50,522 bases of DNA, from assembly GCA_029856365.1 (NCBI GenBank), contig JAHQWW010000018.1, positions 1-50,522 on the forward strand, in the 5' to 3' direction. Numbering within the stretch: position 1 is the first letter of the stretch; every line of letters begins with the position of its first letter. Below the pieces are notes generated by a model, which did not search any database, was not told where the DNA came from, and saw only the letters and a program-made list of their open reading frames with translations. The translations under genes were made by a program, and so were the position numbers. The DNA comes from Candidatus Hodarchaeota archaeon (GTDB lineage Archaea > Asgardarchaeota > Heimdallarchaeia > Hodarchaeales > Hodarchaeaceae). Of this stretch, positions 42,821-50,522 are shown piece after piece.

Positions 42821-44221
42821 ATGCAAGATTATTCAGAACGTTTAGAATATGCTTTAGTAAAAGCAAGAGGAAAAGAAAATACAGCTCAGGCTGAAGTATT
42901 TCTGGGCGCGAATCATCTATTAACTCTTCGGTCAGCAGTAGGAAAAATTCTCGAAAGTAAAGTCATACAGGATGCTGGGATCGGAATACGTATTTTAACA
43001 AAGGACAATGGCTTAGGATTTTCTTCAACGTGTGATCTCTCTGATAAATCGATTTTAGATGTCATTGAAGAAGCAATAGCACTATCAAAATATCGTAAAG
43101 TCAATACGGAATTCTCTTTTTCGTTTCCTCAAAAAGCTAAAAGAAAATGTACTTTCTACGATAAACAATTAGTTGAAGCGATTTTCTCTTACGATAAAAT
43201 CAATGATCAAGTCAACCAAATGTTACAAGAAACTTTAGATCAGGATCCAGCTATTAAAGAGTCAGCAGGACCAACTCATTTAGTAGAATACTCCAAACAG
43301 ATCATGAATACTAATGGTGTAGATGTGTCAGAGAAGGGCACTTTCTGGAATATAGAAGTGCTAGCTGTCGCTGAATCATCTACAGATAGACGGGAAGGGT
43401 CAGATTCTTCTGCAGGTTGGAATATTAGTGAAATTGATACATCCTCCCTTTCATACCATGCAGCAGACATGGCTGTACGGAGTCTTGATGGCCAAAGAAT
43501 TGAAGCTGATTCCTACGAACTAATTCTCAGCGCCATGTCTGTATCAACTTTTATAGGGTGGCTAGCTTATTTAACATATCCTCAAAACCAAGAACGAAAT
43601 ATGCCTCTCCTGAAGGATAAAATTGGGGAAAAAATTGCCTCAGCACTGATGACGGTAGCTCATGATCCTTTGATAGTGCCAAATCCCGTTTCGGGAGCAT
43701 ACGATGACGAAGGGGTGCCAACAAAAGACATTAAGATAATAGAGGAAGGGATCTTCAAAGAAATACCACTTGATTCTTTCTATGCCACACAATTCCAGAC
43801 AGCATCGAATGGTACTGGATATCGATTCCAAGCAGCTTCAGGAATGACAAGTTATCCTGGTCAGCTTTATCAAAGCGAGCCATTACCTCTTTTACCTGCT
43901 GTTTATATAGAAGATGGAGAAAGTACTGTGGATGAAATGATAGCAACAACAAAGAACGGGATTTTTCTCGATTTCTTGCATTATGCTTATGTGACAAACG
44001 GGGGAACCGGCGATTATACTGGTATTCTAAGGCAAGGATCCTTTTTAATCAAGAATGGGGAAATCTTTCAACCAATTCAGAAATGTCGTTTGATGGATAA
44101 TATCCTTAATATGGCTAAGAATATCGAAATGGTTGGACCAAGTCGGATGGCTGGTCATTGGCGAGATATGATAAAAGTTCCTCCTGTAAAAGTATCCAAT
44201 GTGAATATTATACCATATTAA
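42821..44221 (+). CDS. tldE: TldE/PmbA-like partner of TldD
   Basis: Same fold as TldD without the HExxxH motif, the pattern of the inactive-looking TldE (PmbA) subunit that forms the heterodimeric chamber. Recognisable parts are DAGIGIRILTKDNGLGFSST, YDDEGVPTKDIKIIEEG and THYAYVTNGGTGDYTG-like HYAYVTNGGTGDY near residue 395. 466 residues. GGAG before the ATG supports the start; it lies 15 bases after tldD. No RiPP precursor gene was seen nearby. Confidence 0.9.
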   Translation: MQDYSERLEYALVKARGKENTAQAEVFLGANHLLTLRSAVGKILESKVIQDAGIGIRILTKDNGLGFSSTCDLSDKSILDVIEEAIALSKYRKVNTEFSFSFPQKAKRKCTFYDKQLVEAIFSYDKINDQVNQMLQETLDQDPAIKESAGPTHLVEYSKQIMNTNGVDVSEKGTFWNIEVLAVAESSTDRREGSDSSAGWNISEIDTSSLSYHAADMAVRSLDGQRIEADSYELILSAMSVSTFIGWLAYLTYPQNQERNMPLLKDKIGEKIASALMTVAHDPLIVPNPVSGAYDDEGVPTKDIKIIEEGIFKEIPLDSFYATQFQTASNGTGYRFQAASGMTSYPGQLYQSEPLPLLPAVYIEDGESTVDEMIATTKNGIFLDFLHYAYVTNGGTGDYTGILRQGSFLIKNGEIFQPIQKCRLMDNILNMAKNIEMVGPSRMAGHWRDMIKVPPVKVSNVNIIPY

Positions 44222-44263
44222 AACTGCTTTCCCACATTAAGAAAGGAAAAGGATAACTGATCC

Positions 44264-44983
44264 TTAACCTCGTGTTACAGGCAAATACGGCGCAAGTAAA
44301 GAAGCCAGTAGACCAATTTCTCGATTTTGTGTATAAACGATTCCAGGACCAGTGTAACGAATAACAATCCCCTCACCACCGAGGAAGAAACTTTTCGTTC
44401 CACCTACTTTTGAAGCTTTGTGTTGCATATGGGATTGAAAAGCCATCATCACACCATTGTCACAAACAAATTCTTGTCCTGGCTCTAGTTCATGACGCTC
44501 TACAAATCCATACCCACCGATCCACACATCCCCCTCACCCTCAGCCATGATTTTCGTCAGTACAAGCCCTTCGCCTCCCAACATGCTCTTAAATCCACCC
44601 AGTTTTGACGTTACTGATATACTGGTTGTTCCACAAATATAAGCATCTCTACTTAATGTCCATTCTTCACCTTTGTCAAGGTGGAGATGTACAATATCGC
44701 CTGGAGCACCATGTGCAAAGGCAATCATACCAGGAGGTGCACCATCAGGAAGAGAGAAGAAGTTTTGAAACATCGATTCACCTGAGAATTTTCGTTTCAA
44801 TCCCCGCATAATACCTCCTGCCGATTCTGTCTCCATATTGATATGGCCATCCATATAAACCATAGCTCCGCCCTCGGCTCGTACCTGTTGACCAGGTTGA
44901 TCTAAATAGATTCTCACAACAGAGAATGCAGGACTACCTGTAATTTCATATTTTAAAAATGATCTTTCTTTATTGAATGACAT
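44264..44983 (-). CDS. TIGR00266/AIM24-like protein
   Basis: Beta-helical protein of about 239 residues rich in glycine loops. It contains QVRAEGGAMVYMDGHINM at the start, FAHGAPGDIVHLHLDKGEEW in the middle and GGEGIVIRYTGPGIVYTQNRE at the end, the family pattern. The yeast relative Aim24 is mitochondrial and the prokaryotic function is unknown. The frame opens at 45001, but MSFNKERSF at 44983 is the likely start. It is the last gene of a minus-strand group with the VWA, wHTH and ARPP-1-like genes, separated from the VWA gene by about 160 bases. Confidence 0.85.
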   Translation of the reverse strand: MSFNKERSFLKYEITGSPAFSVVRIYLDQPGQQVRAEGGAMVYMDGHINMETESAGGIMRGLKRKFSGESMFQNFFSLPDGAPPGMIAFAHGAPGDIVHLHLDKGEEWTLSRDAYICGTTSISVTSKLGGFKSMLGGEGLVLTKIMAEGEGDVWIGGYGFVERHELEPGQEFVCDNGVMMAFQSHMQHKASKVGGTKSFFLGGEGIVIRYTGPGIVYTQNREIGLLASLLAPYLPVTRG

Positions 44984-45163
44984 ATTTTCATCTCTTAACA
45001 TGTTAAGCTTTCGAACTAGTGTGTTTAAAGGCTGAAAATAAATGATATTTAAAAGTAAAGCGATATGTAAATGATTCTCTTAATCTGTTTTATTGGAAAA
45101 AAAGGAATTAATATGATTTTATGGATTTTTAACTTTGTAACGAACCCATAGCATCTCAATACT

Positions 45164-46443
45164 TCACGAGGATCGCCTTTTCCGAAGATCATATATACTG
45201 GAACGTAATTTTTTATGGCCTGTTTTGGTGTATTTCTCCTCGCTCAACACATCATTTAACATCTGAACGTTTTGTGCTTGGAGCCTCTGAAGATTTGCTG
45301 ATCCAGTCTGAGAAATTTTTCGGTTAAGCTTTTCTTGAAACATATTCATGGTTTGCTGTGCTCCTGAAAAATCCCCGTGATCCGCCATCGCCATTGCCTC
45401 ATACTGGACAAATGCAGCTTCTAATAAATGCACATTTTCTAAAATATGATCATCTTCCATGGTTAGAAGCTTTTCATCAGTTGTATAGCTAATATTACAC
45501 GAAATTGGTTTGAGATGGATTGGTTCTGTTGATCCACTTCGTGGAACCCATTGAACATTGAATGTTACAGCCTCAATTTCACGTTCTTCATTCTTTATAG
45601 GGGGCATTGTCACATCTAGGATAATTAATAACTCATTTCCACTTCTGAGATCACCCATTTTCGTATTGTTCGATAAGCGGTCTTCGTAAGGAACTCCTAG
45701 CGCCCTTCGTATTTGAACTCCTTCTATTTTTTGCCATGCCACCTCAATATTATAAGCAGCGGTCGTCAGTAGTCCTTGAAATTCTTGTTCAATGAATTTA
45801 GGGATATCAGCAGCAGTTGTAATAAAATAAAATGATCCTCCAGCAACATCAGCTACATTCACCATTAAGTCCTTGTCAAAATCATCACCAACTCCAAAAG
45901 TGCTAATACTAATACCTCCCTCATAAATATCAGTCACAGAGTCTCGAATTCGGCTACGATCAGTGATTCCCTCGTTTACAAGACCATCAGAAAGGAGGAG
46001 AACTACATTCCGATATTCAAGATGTTTTGCTCTTTCAACTTGTTTTGCTCCCTCTATAACACCCCCATGGAGGTTTGTTCGGCCACGACTGCGAACTGAA
46101 CGGAGCCGATTAATGATTGAAGCACGATTAGTAACCTTTGCTGATGAGATAATAGTATCGACTCTATGATCATAAATGGTTAAAGCAAATGCATCATCTT
46201 TTGAAAGATTATTAACAATAATTCAATGGCCTCTTTAGCTTTTTCGAGTTTAGATCCATGCATGCTCCCTGAACGATCGAGAACTACTCCTAAATTCAAG
46301 TTTGTTCTGGAAACTTGGATTTCTCTTCCTGTTGATTTTAATTGAATATAAAGATGTGTCTCACCGTTGGTTAATGCATATGGTGAACTCGGGGTTACCT
46401 CAATGTTAATATCCTCTTGATCTTCTACTTCTATCATAATCAT
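45164..46443 (-). pseudogene. VWA-domain protein gene split by a one-base frameshift
   Basis: Two overlapping frames together make one von Willebrand A protein of about 425 residues. The 5' frame (46443 down to 46180) holds LGVVLDRSGSMHGSKLEKAKEAIELLL, the MIDAS DxSGS, then runs to a stop. The other frame (open from about 46222 down to 45164) continues with NNLSKDDAFALTIYDHRVD, the MIDAS threonine in RTNLHGGV, LLLSDGLVNEG and STFGVGDDFDKDL. The shift lies between 46183 and 46222, most likely near 46208-46218, and adding one base restores the domain. Either an assembly error or a real mutation. AAGGA supports a start at ATG 46437. It follows the wHTH gene by 5 bases. Confidence 0.8.
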
Positions 46444-46448
46444 TCCTT

Positions 46449-46988
46449 CTATTTGACTTGCTCAAGCTTTTTTTGTACTTTATATACCTTCTCCCCTTTC
46501 TTGGTGAGCTTGTGGCGTTTTTTGGGGCGCCCTGGTCCCATTATTTTCTTTTCTACTGGAAATTCTGGTTTGATTAAACCAAGACTACTTAACTTTTGTA
46601 AGCCTACATTAATCGTTGTAGGAGACATTTTCGCTTTTTCTTGGAGTTCAACCACGTTTATATCTTTATGCTGTTTGATTTGATGGAGAAGGGCACGATG
46701 AGACCGTTTTAGCTCTGTTATCTCAGGATGTTGAAGAATCTGCCGATCAAGGATATCTTCGGCCTGTGGAGTAAGGATATAAGTGCTAGAATCTGGAGGT
46801 CGTCTGATGATAAATCCAGCCAGTTCTAGTTCTTTTAATCTTCTATAGATTGTCGCAGTTGTTAGAGAAATTGAAGTACCTTTTTCTGTAAAATGCTTGT
46901 TGATTTCAGTACTTCTAATAGGTTGAGACTGACTTCTGATAAATTCCAGAATCTCTTTCGTCCCTGTGGAAGCCAGTAAGTCTAACAT
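46449..46988 (-). CDS. Transcriptional regulator with two winged-helix domains
   Basis: 179 residues. The N-terminal winged helix has STEINKHFTEKGTSIS then TTATIYRRLKELELAGFI as recognition region and wing. The C-terminal one has VVELQEKAKMSPTTINVGLQKLSSLGLI, then a basic linker GPGRPKKRHKLTKKGEKVYK. The gene sits between the ARPP-1-like gene (24 bases upstream) and the VWA gene (5 bases downstream), so it probably controls its own operon. A broken paralogue of its N-terminal domain lies at 48043-48354. Confidence 0.8.
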   Translation of the reverse strand: MLDLLASTGTKEILEFIRSQSQPIRSTEINKHFTEKGTSISLTTATIYRRLKELELAGFIIRRPPDSSTYILTPQAEDILDRQILQHPEITELKRSHRALLHQIKQHKDINVVELQEKAKMSPTTINVGLQKLSSLGLIKPEFPVEKKIMGPGRPKKRHKLTKKGEKVYKVQKKLEQVK

Positions 46989-47012
46989 GATTTAAACCCA
47001 TTATAATACTCG

Positions 47013-48086
47013 TTACTCATCAGACATCTGTTCAAGAGTAATTTGTTGTTGAATCCGCGGATCCTGAATATTCTGAACCTGAATCCGAGGCATCCCAGGA
47101 ACCCGATTAGGTGTTCTCCCCTTGAGAATATCGACTTGTTCTTTGGTAGCGTATAGGTGTACAGGATTCCCTTTGTAATGGAGACTGATACCTTGCCATT
47201 TCTTGTTATTGAATCGGAATAGATCACCTGTACCTGTTGCTTTCTCTTTTTTCACATTGATTTCTTTGAATTCATTTTTCAGAATCTCTTCTAAATTCTC
47301 AGGTAGTTTCTGATCTGTTTTCATTTTCTGCATGAATACTCTATCAGTAAGAAACCCTTTAAGCACAACTTCACTAAACTGGTTCCAAAGCTTAGGGGAG
47401 CCATAAATCTCAACACCCAGTAGCTTATCGCCATATACACAGATAATTCCAATCTGGTTCTCAAGCTTTGTTGCTGCGGAAAGTGTTTCTTGGAGTTGTT
47501 TGAGATCTTCATCTTTTTCATATGATTTTTCTTGAAGTTCTCGATAACTATGAGTCGGAGCAGCTTCTTCACCTAGTTGTAATGCGCCCGCTGCAGCATA
47601 TACAGTTTCCCACACTGTGGTCTGATCTCCAGCTTTCGCAGACACATTTGCCATTTGTGAAGCCATTCGAGTTTTAGCTGACTTGAATTTTAAAGAAGTC
47701 GATTTTCCACGAGAGCTGGAGTACCTCCAACGAGACTGTTCAATGCACTTAGCGGGAATTTTTAAAGGATTAAACTGATCATGGCCAATAGGTATGAGAA
47801 TAGGCTCAAAAATGGTTCTATCCTGCTTCCCTCCCTCTACTTGATGAAGATAGGGAATCAAAACTGGGAGATCGCTTTTGTTAATCGCTTCGAGTATTTC
47901 TACACTTTCTGAACCTTCACTTTCCTGGATCCATGCGAGTTCTTGCTCCTCGGCCTCAAGCAAACCTAATACGAGTGTTGATACATCACTCTTAAGCAGA
48001 GGATAAATAGAAAACTTATCATGAGTAACAGGAGTACCAATGTCAAAATAACTTCCTAAATCTTGAATTAATGTTTGAAAATTCAC
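47013..48086 (-). CDS. ARPP-1-like (DUF6569-type) protein
   Basis: 357 residues. The N-terminal 200 fit the ARPP-1 pattern: FSIYPLLKSD, TLVLGLLEAEEQELAWIQESE, ILEAINKSDLPVLIPYLHQVEGG, QDRTIFEPILIPIG and KIPAKCIEQSRWRY. The C-terminal part (220-357) is alpha/beta, not recognised, ending in a basic Gln-rich tail. The family was described by comparative genomics and has no established biochemical activity that I can cite. The frame opens at TTG 48101, but GAGGTGG six bases before GTG 48086 makes that the likely start. Followed by the wHTH and VWA genes. Confidence 0.7.
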   Translation of the reverse strand: MNFQTLIQDLGSYFDIGTPVTHDKFSIYPLLKSDVSTLVLGLLEAEEQELAWIQESEGSESVEILEAINKSDLPVLIPYLHQVEGGKQDRTIFEPILIPIGHDQFNPLKIPAKCIEQSRWRYSSSRGKSTSLKFKSAKTRMASQMANVSAKAGDQTTVWETVYAAAGALQLGEEAAPTHSYRELQEKSYEKDEDLKQLQETLSAATKLENQIGIICVYGDKLLGVEIYGSPKLWNQFSEVVLKGFLTDRVFMQKMKTDQKLPENLEEILKNEFKEINVKKEKATGTGDLFRFNNKKWQGISLHYKGNPVHLYATKEQVDILKGRTPNRVPGMPRIQVQNIQDPRIQQQITLEQMSDE

Positions 48087-48354
48087 TTTTTTCCACCTCA
48101 ATTTTTTTTAAGACCTTCTCAGCGTAGAGAGTAAGTATTAATCGCTTGGAATTCGTAGGTAATCTAACAAGTAACTTTGCTTGTTCCAATTCTTTGATTC
48201 ACTGGTAAATTATTGCAGTAGTAAGTGTCAAGCTAGGTGATTGAGTGAAATAAGCATTAATCATGGCTGCTGTTGCGCCAGGATTACGATTTAAGTAGGA
48301 AAGAATAACTATCGAACCCTTGGTAGAGAGAAGATCACTAGTTTTTTTCATCAT
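48043..48354 (-). pseudogene. Winged-helix regulator with an in-frame TGA
   Basis: From ATG 48354 the frame runs 51 codons to TGA at 48199-48201, then stays open to 48043. The reading across the stop is TTAIIYQ*IKELEQAKLLV and then LILTLYAEKVLKK, which aligns with TTATIYRRLKELELAGFII and YILTPQAEDIL of the intact regulator at 46449. The stop falls where the recognition helix continues, so the product would lack the wing. A single change (CGA to TGA) would explain it. The end overlaps the start of the ARPP-1-like gene. It could still express a 51-residue fragment. Confidence 0.6.
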
Positions 48355-48370
48355 GAATTATCAAAAAGTG

Positions 48371-48394
48371 TAATATTTATAAAACTTTCGGAAT
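48371..48394 (-). promoter_or_regulatory. BRE/TATA promoter upstream of the broken wHTH gene
   Basis: On the minus strand CCGAAAG (BRE-like) is followed by TTTATAAATATTA. The expected start site, about 25 bases on, falls at or next to ATG 48354, giving a leaderless transcript that would also cover the ARPP-1-like operon. Confidence 0.6.
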
Positions 48395-48662
48395 TATCAA
48401 AATCTGTAATTAATTATTTAACAAGTTCTAAGAGTAAAATAAGCCTTCACTGAATAGTATGGGAAGAATAGAATAGTAATAGGCCTTAATTCATATGACG
48501 AAAGAAAATTTATTGAAGAATAATATAAGCAATCAATTTATTGAAATAAATCTTTACACTAGAGCGGATTAGATGTGGTATTGACCGAAAAGAGTCTCTA
48601 TTGGTTGATTAAAATTAGCAAAAAAGGAAGAGAGGTAGAAGATTGATTAGTAATAATGGATT
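48395..48662. other. Intergenic region between the ARPP-1 operon and the MFS gene
   Basis: About 270 AT-rich bases. No open frame with a ribosome binding site and no structured RNA was seen. Confidence 0.5.
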
Positions 48663-50102
48663 CTAGTCATTATATGGAGCTCTCTCTCCAGCTAGGAACT
48701 TCTCATGATGGCTTTTGACACGCATGAAACAGGTAAAGCCAATGAGAAAGAGGACGAGTAACAAACCAATACCCACTTTATATGCCAACGCATTTGATCC
48801 AAGCCCTGCTGCAGAGGCAAAAAACCCAATTACTCCCCCAAACAAGATCATACCAATAGCACTACTTCCCTTGCCAGCCAATTTACTAAAGCCGAAATAT
48901 CGTCCTACTTTCCCAGGCGGGGCGAGTTCAACCGTCATGGTTCTTTGAACAACCCAAATAGAACCCATACCAAATCCAATTAAAATCGCCATTAAATAAA
49001 TGGTAGTATTAGGTAAGAACCTTAGGTAGATTGGAAGATTTATATTCTCATCAAAACTATCTGCAAAAATAGGAATAGCTAGAGCAACTAACCAAACAAT
49101 AGAAACGATCATTGCGAGAAATTTGGGGCCCTTCCGATCAGCGATTGGACCAGCAATACCTGTTAATAATACTGCAAAGATAACTCCCACTAAAAGCAAT
49201 AAAGTGGCTAAACCCTCACTCAATCCGAACCCATTGACTGCTGCAGGTTTCATAATATTAATTACGGTCTGGACCACATCAACAGTGAAGAACCAACCGA
49301 TAACAAACCAACGCATGTCCTTATAATACCAAATCTCTTTGGCTGTTTCAATTGTTTCGGAAACGGCGGAACCAAGTAAATTCCGGAAGCCAATTTCTTT
49401 CAATCGATTCTTCCCAGCTACTTCCTTGGCTAACAAAAATGGTAATGCAATTAAAAGGAATCCAAGAGCGCAAATAAGCCACATCGAACCCAGATGCCCG
49501 AGCCAATCAGCTTTAGGGCCCAGAACAGCATCATATTGGCTAGGATCAATTGTACCGATATTATCAGGAAGTGTTACTGCTTCGGTGAAAAAGTCGATAG
49601 CTGTAAAATTGAATATAACTGCAAAAAATGAACCAAAATACCCTAAAGCGACTCCAACAGCTGAAACCCATCCAGTATCCTTATCTTGACAGATCCGAGG
49701 AATCATGGTATCATAGAACAAATTCCCCCATTGATAGAAAATGTTGGCGCTCAAGAAGAAGAATAATGCAACGAATACATTGTCAAATAGGAATACAAGG
49801 CCTGTAAAGAGAATAGTAAGAGATCCAAAGAGAATGGTACCTGGTTTGCCCTTTCCATTATTGTCAGCAATAGTACCCATGACAGGAATAGTGATAGCTA
49901 CTATTAACGTGCTAAGGGAAACAGCAATACTCGCTAAAAAATAGCTTAACCCGTAATCAAAACCATTTTTCATTCCTAAGAGGGTTCCGTACTGTAACAC
50001 CGTCATGGACACGATTCCCATACTGAAGATTGTATTTGCAATATCATACGTTGACCACAGAAGAACATTCAATTTAGAAGTAATGGGGGTTTGTTCGCTC
50101 AT
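48663..50102 (-). CDS. MFS transporter, UMF1/Atg22 family
   Basis: 479-residue membrane protein with about 12 hydrophobic segments. LLWSTYDIANTIFSMGIVSM is the Atg22/UMF1 signature (YDxANxxF). PVMGTIADNNGKGKPGTI is the loop 2-3 MFS motif, and GPIADRKGPKFLAMIVSIVW repeats it in the second half. Eukaryotic Atg22 exports amino acids from the vacuole; the prokaryotic substrate is unknown. GGAG nine bases before ATG 50102 supports the start. Single gene. Confidence 0.88.
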   Translation of the reverse strand: MSEQTPITSKLNVLLWSTYDIANTIFSMGIVSMTVLQYGTLLGMKNGFDYGLSYFLASIAVSLSTLIVAITIPVMGTIADNNGKGKPGTILFGSLTILFTGLVFLFDNVFVALFFFLSANIFYQWGNLFYDTMIPRICQDKDTGWVSAVGVALGYFGSFFAVIFNFTAIDFFTEAVTLPDNIGTIDPSQYDAVLGPKADWLGHLGSMWLICALGFLLIALPFLLAKEVAGKNRLKEIGFRNLLGSAVSETIETAKEIWYYKDMRWFVIGWFFTVDVVQTVINIMKPAAVNGFGLSEGLATLLLLVGVIFAVLLTGIAGPIADRKGPKFLAMIVSIVWLVALAIPIFADSFDENINLPIYLRFLPNTTIYLMAILIGFGMGSIWVVQRTMTVELAPPGKVGRYFGFSKLAGKGSSAIGMILFGGVIGFFASAAGLGSNALAYKVGIGLLLVLFLIGFTCFMRVKSHHEKFLAGERAPYND

Positions 50103-50384
50103 AAGATTGACTCCAATGAAGGGTAACTCCTTTTTTTTTCATCCACCTAAGAATTTTTCCTGCATTTGAATGAGGTGAGGAAAACACAAAACACTCCTTG
50201 AAAATTAGAAAATCACAATGATATCATAGTTTGATATGTTTTTGTCTGTAATTGTTGCCACACTTTTCCATAGTTTTTGCCATATCTTTATCTAGATTGA
50301 AAACATTACAGTACATGGGGTTAGGTCAGAAATATACACCCTCTCTACTTGCTGATAAACCCTGTAAACCCACCAGAAAGCCAT
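50103..50384. other. Upstream region of the MFS gene
   Basis: About 280 bases without an open frame. It contains the transporter's ribosome binding site region and, towards its right end, a more G+C-rich stretch leading into the hairpin at 50385-50433. Confidence 0.4.
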
Positions 50385-50433
50385 GGGCATCCAACGAACC
50401 GAAAAACCTTATTTTTCCTAACGTTGGGTGCCC
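50385..50433. repeat. Long symmetric hairpin (49 bases)
   Basis: GGGCATCCAACG (50385-50396) pairs with CGTTGGGTGCCC (50422-50433) over 12 positions with one T/G wobble. A symmetric 4x4 internal loop (AACC against CTAA) follows, then an inner stem GAAAAA (50401-50406) / TTTTTC (50412-50417) and a 5-base loop CCTTA. It is followed by the pyrimidine tract CCCCTCCCTCCCCCCTCT (50431-50448). It lies 280 bases upstream of the MFS start in non-coding sequence. It could be a structured RNA, a terminator for a gene outside the window, or an end of a mobile element; nothing decides between these. Confidence 0.6.
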
Positions 50434-50522
50434 CTCCCTCCCCCCTCTTACCTTTTATTGGTATTTGAACTTGTTTCACTCTTTTATCATTCCTCACCTA
50501 CCTTCTGCAACATCTCCATATA

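Noticed and set aside
41354..44221. TldD/TldE as part of a RiPP biosynthesis locus
   Set aside because: No precursor peptide, YcaO or radical SAM enzyme is nearby; the pair is more likely a general peptide-degrading protease.
45164..45937. Independent 257-residue gene starting at 45937
   Set aside because: The frame stays open upstream to about 46222 and encodes the missing middle of the VWA domain, so it is the 3' part of a frameshifted gene.
49339..49689. Plus-strand 116-residue frame
   Set aside because: Antisense to the MFS transporter; low-complexity mirror of membrane codons.
50431..50448. G-quadruplex on the minus strand of the C-rich tract
   Set aside because: Only three separable G-runs (6, 3 and 4) are present, so a standard four-run quadruplex is not supported.
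1..50522. CRISPR array, insertion sequence or prophage
   Set aside because: No regularly spaced repeats, transposase, integrase or phage structural genes were seen anywhere in the window.

Overview
This 50.5 kb, AT-rich window is chromosomal DNA of an archaeon, most likely an Asgard (Promethearchaeota) lineage. Archaeal identity rests on sn-glycerol-1-phosphate dehydrogenase (ether-lipid stereochemistry), the KH/beta-CASP termination factor FttA (aCPSF1), CTP-type riboflavin kinase, A-type ATPase stalk subunits, Dph5, FEN1 with a C-terminal PIP box, a tRNA with an intron at position 37/38, and TATA-box promoters close to start codons. The Asgard placement is inference. It rests on a Ras/Rab-like small GTPase, a JAMM-motif protein, a translin-family protein and a giant (1839 aa) helical-repeat protein with an acidic tail. 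The lineage within Asgard cannot be resolved by eye.

Layout. 1-5.2 kb: the end of an amidohydrolase, an SDR epimerase, a short ThiI-like sulfurtransferase, a 105-aa unknown overlapping a GcvH-like lipoyl-domain protein, a 41-aa membrane peptide and QueD/PTPS. 5.3-10.7 kb: small GTPase, a secreted membrane-anchored protein, glycine decarboxylase subunits GcvPA and GcvPB, translin. 10.8-11.6 kb: tRNA-Leu and tRNA-Val flank ATPase subunits F and H. 11.8-20 kb: information processing and cofactors, namely FEN1, Pcm, a Trm5-like methyltransferase, an intron-containing tRNA-Lys, RibK, a RibL-like protein, Dph5, a PUA protein and FttA. 20.3-24.4 kb: G1PDH, then a four-gene run (possible longin-like protein, unknown, TrmI, JAMM protein). 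24.4-28.7 kb: membrane and unknown genes around ATPase subunit E. 28.8-31.5 kb: divergent glyA and gcvT. 31.5-37.1 kb: the giant repeat protein. 37.3-41.2 kb: two HdrD-like Fe-S proteins and peptidase T. 41.3-44.2 kb: TldD and a TldE/PmbA-like partner. 44.3-48.4 kb: a same-strand group of AIM24-like protein, frameshifted VWA protein, winged-helix regulator, ARPP-1-like protein and a broken winged-helix paralogue. 48.7-50.1 kb: an Atg22/UMF1-type MFS transporter. The right edge holds a long symmetric hairpin.

How the genes fit together. Glycine/one-carbon metabolism is nearly complete across 27 kb (GcvPA, GcvPB, GcvT, GlyA and a GcvH-like protein), although the genes are in separate transcription units and no lipoamide dehydrogenase is visible. 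RibK and the RibL-like protein make FMN and FAD from convergent genes. Dph5, the PUA protein and FttA form a translation/transcription-termination group. ATPase stalk subunits H and F sit together while E is 14 kb away.

Three genes appear damaged by small changes: ATPase subunit F has no normal start codon, the VWA gene has a one-base frameshift, and a winged-helix gene has an in-frame TGA. These may be assembly errors or real decay. The best candidate for an undescribed system is the ARPP-1/wHTH/VWA/AIM24 group; the JAMM/TrmI operon and the giant repeat protein are next.
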